From: Microbacterium sp. Gd 4-13
Lineage (GTDB): Bacteria; Actinomycetota; Actinomycetes; Actinomycetales; Microbacteriaceae
Reading direction: 5' to 3'
Length of the DNA stretch: 64,000 nucleotides
Assembly (NCBI RefSeq): GCF_003095395.1
Contig: NZ_QEIJ01000005.1
Span: 124,001-188,000 of the forward strand
Under the pieces are notes generated by a model. It was not told where the DNA came from. It saw only the letters and a list, made by a program, of their open reading frames with translations, and searched no databases. A program made the position numbers and the translations under genes. Below are positions 63,524 to 64,000 of the stretch, piece by piece (the first letter of the stretch is position 1; every line of letters starts with the position of its first letter).

Positions 63524-63601
63524 CGTCCAAAACGCAGGACGAACAGCCCCTCCGGGGACGCCAACGGGCCCCCGCCCGCCGTTGCTCCTGCGTTCCGTGC
63601 G
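63524..63601. repeat. Dispersed intergenic hairpin, family B copy 2
   Basis: Arms 63524-63544 and 63581-63601 pair around AACGCAGGA / TCCTGCGTT. The arms match those at 57770-57847 (GCGTCCA-AA--CAGGA, CTCCTGC-TTCCG). It lies between converging genes and probably terminates both. Confidence 0.7.
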
Positions 63602-63603
63602 GC

Positions 63604-64000
63604 TCAGACGTGTCGCACGCGCTGCTGCAGTCGGGTGCGGATGTCGAACAGCTCGGTGCCGCCGATATCGCGGGCGCCGGTGACGCCCTGCCGCAGCAGG
63701 GTCGACAGACCCGACTGCGACACCACGGCGACGGGCACGCCGCGCACCTTGCCGAGGTCGGTGACCGCGCCGAGCACGTCACCGTCGGGGAGCACCACGA
63801 TCGCGCCGCTGAAGCGCACTCCGGCCCCGCGCGCGATCACGCGCTGCCGCGAGACGAGCTCGGTCACGGGGGCACCGGAGACGTGGGCGCCGACGATCTC
63901 GCCGCGACGGAAGCCGATCGGGCCGCCGAAGTCTTCCGAGAGCACCGCGTAGAGGCCGCTCGGACCGAGCACGATGTGGTCGAGCTTGTCTTCCGGGTCG
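63604..64000 (-). CDS. NERD-domain-like protein, C-terminal part
   Basis: The right window edge cuts this gene; the last 132 or so codons are seen. The segment DPEDKLDHIVLGPSGLYAV is the typical NERD (nuclease-related) start of the core, with D-H-I/V-V; then SEDFGGPIGFRRGEIVG and GVRFSGAIVVLPDGDVLGAV, and finally GVTGARDIGGTELFDIRTRL. Such proteins are predicted nucleases, often with helicase or membrane parts N-terminal; that portion lies outside. The match is moderate. It converges with the carboxypeptidase gene. Confidence 0.5.
   Translation of the reverse strand, partial: DPEDKLDHIVLGPSGLYAVLSEDFGGPIGFRRGEIVGAHVSGAPVTELVSRQRVIARGAGVRFSGAIVVLPDGDVLGAVTDLGKVRGVPVAVVSQSGLSTLLRQGVTGARDIGGTELFDIRTRLQQRVRHV

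Overview
The window is a high-GC actinobacterial chromosome segment, most like Microbacterium or a close relative in the Microbacteriaceae. I infer this from gene content (a fused proline catabolic enzyme of actinobacterial type, an LAxTG surface anchor, 2-methylcitrate cycle, a YkoEDC-type thiamine transporter), from GC-rich codon use, and from many promoters of leaderless type. I see no rRNA, tRNA, CRISPR array, transposase or phage gene. It reads as ordinary chromosome with a few accessory blocks and two gene remnants.

Layout. 1-6.8 kb: methionine salvage (mtnC end, mtnB, mtnK, mtnD) with a sugar-type ABC importer translationally coupled to mtnK, probably for methylthioribose. 6.9-18.2 kb: fused proline dehydrogenase/P5C dehydrogenase, a thioesterase, an acetyltransferase, an F420 glutamate ligase, a gamma-glutamyltransferase with a cytochrome b, a TetR/DsbA/SnoaL group and an enoyl-CoA hydratase. 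18.3-22.2 kb: a 1262-residue secreted surface-anchored 5'-nucleotidase behind a PHO-box-like sequence. 22.3-27.3 kb: prpD, prpB, prpC and a thiolase (propionate use). 27.5-38 kb: a block formed by an acidic membrane-anchored protein, a histidine kinase/response regulator pair and a six-gene, fully overlapping leftward operon (three glycosyltransferases, an ABC exporter, two APH-fold kinases). A shared 28-bp sequence lies 101 and 114 bases upstream of the two leftward starts in this block. It is my best candidate for an undescribed system.

38-51.5 kb: stress and housekeeping genes (SRPBCC protein, TetR/quinone oxidoreductase, Nudix, aldo/keto reductase, FUSC-type membrane protein, ABC-2 drug exporter, rlmN, HAD phosphatase, DUF4407 membrane protein, two SDRs, an enoyl-CoA hydratase). 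51.5-57.7 kb: a LysR regulator divergent from a five-gene operon that joins an NMT1/SsuA-type importer with two different permeases to a thiamine-diphosphate enzyme. 57.8-58.2 kb: a decayed aminoglycoside-phosphotransferase-like gene. 59-62 kb: a TPP riboswitch followed by ykoE-ykoD-ykoC. 62-64 kb: a D-Ala-D-Ala carboxypeptidase and the end of a NERD-like protein.

Across the window, many gene ends carry long imperfect hairpins. Five or six of these share a fixed geometry (a short block used twice in direct and twice in inverted orientation, about 19 bases apart) although their sequences differ. The 9-mer GGATGCTGC is strongly over-represented (24 copies noted). Eleven genes have a -10 box exactly six bases before the start codon.
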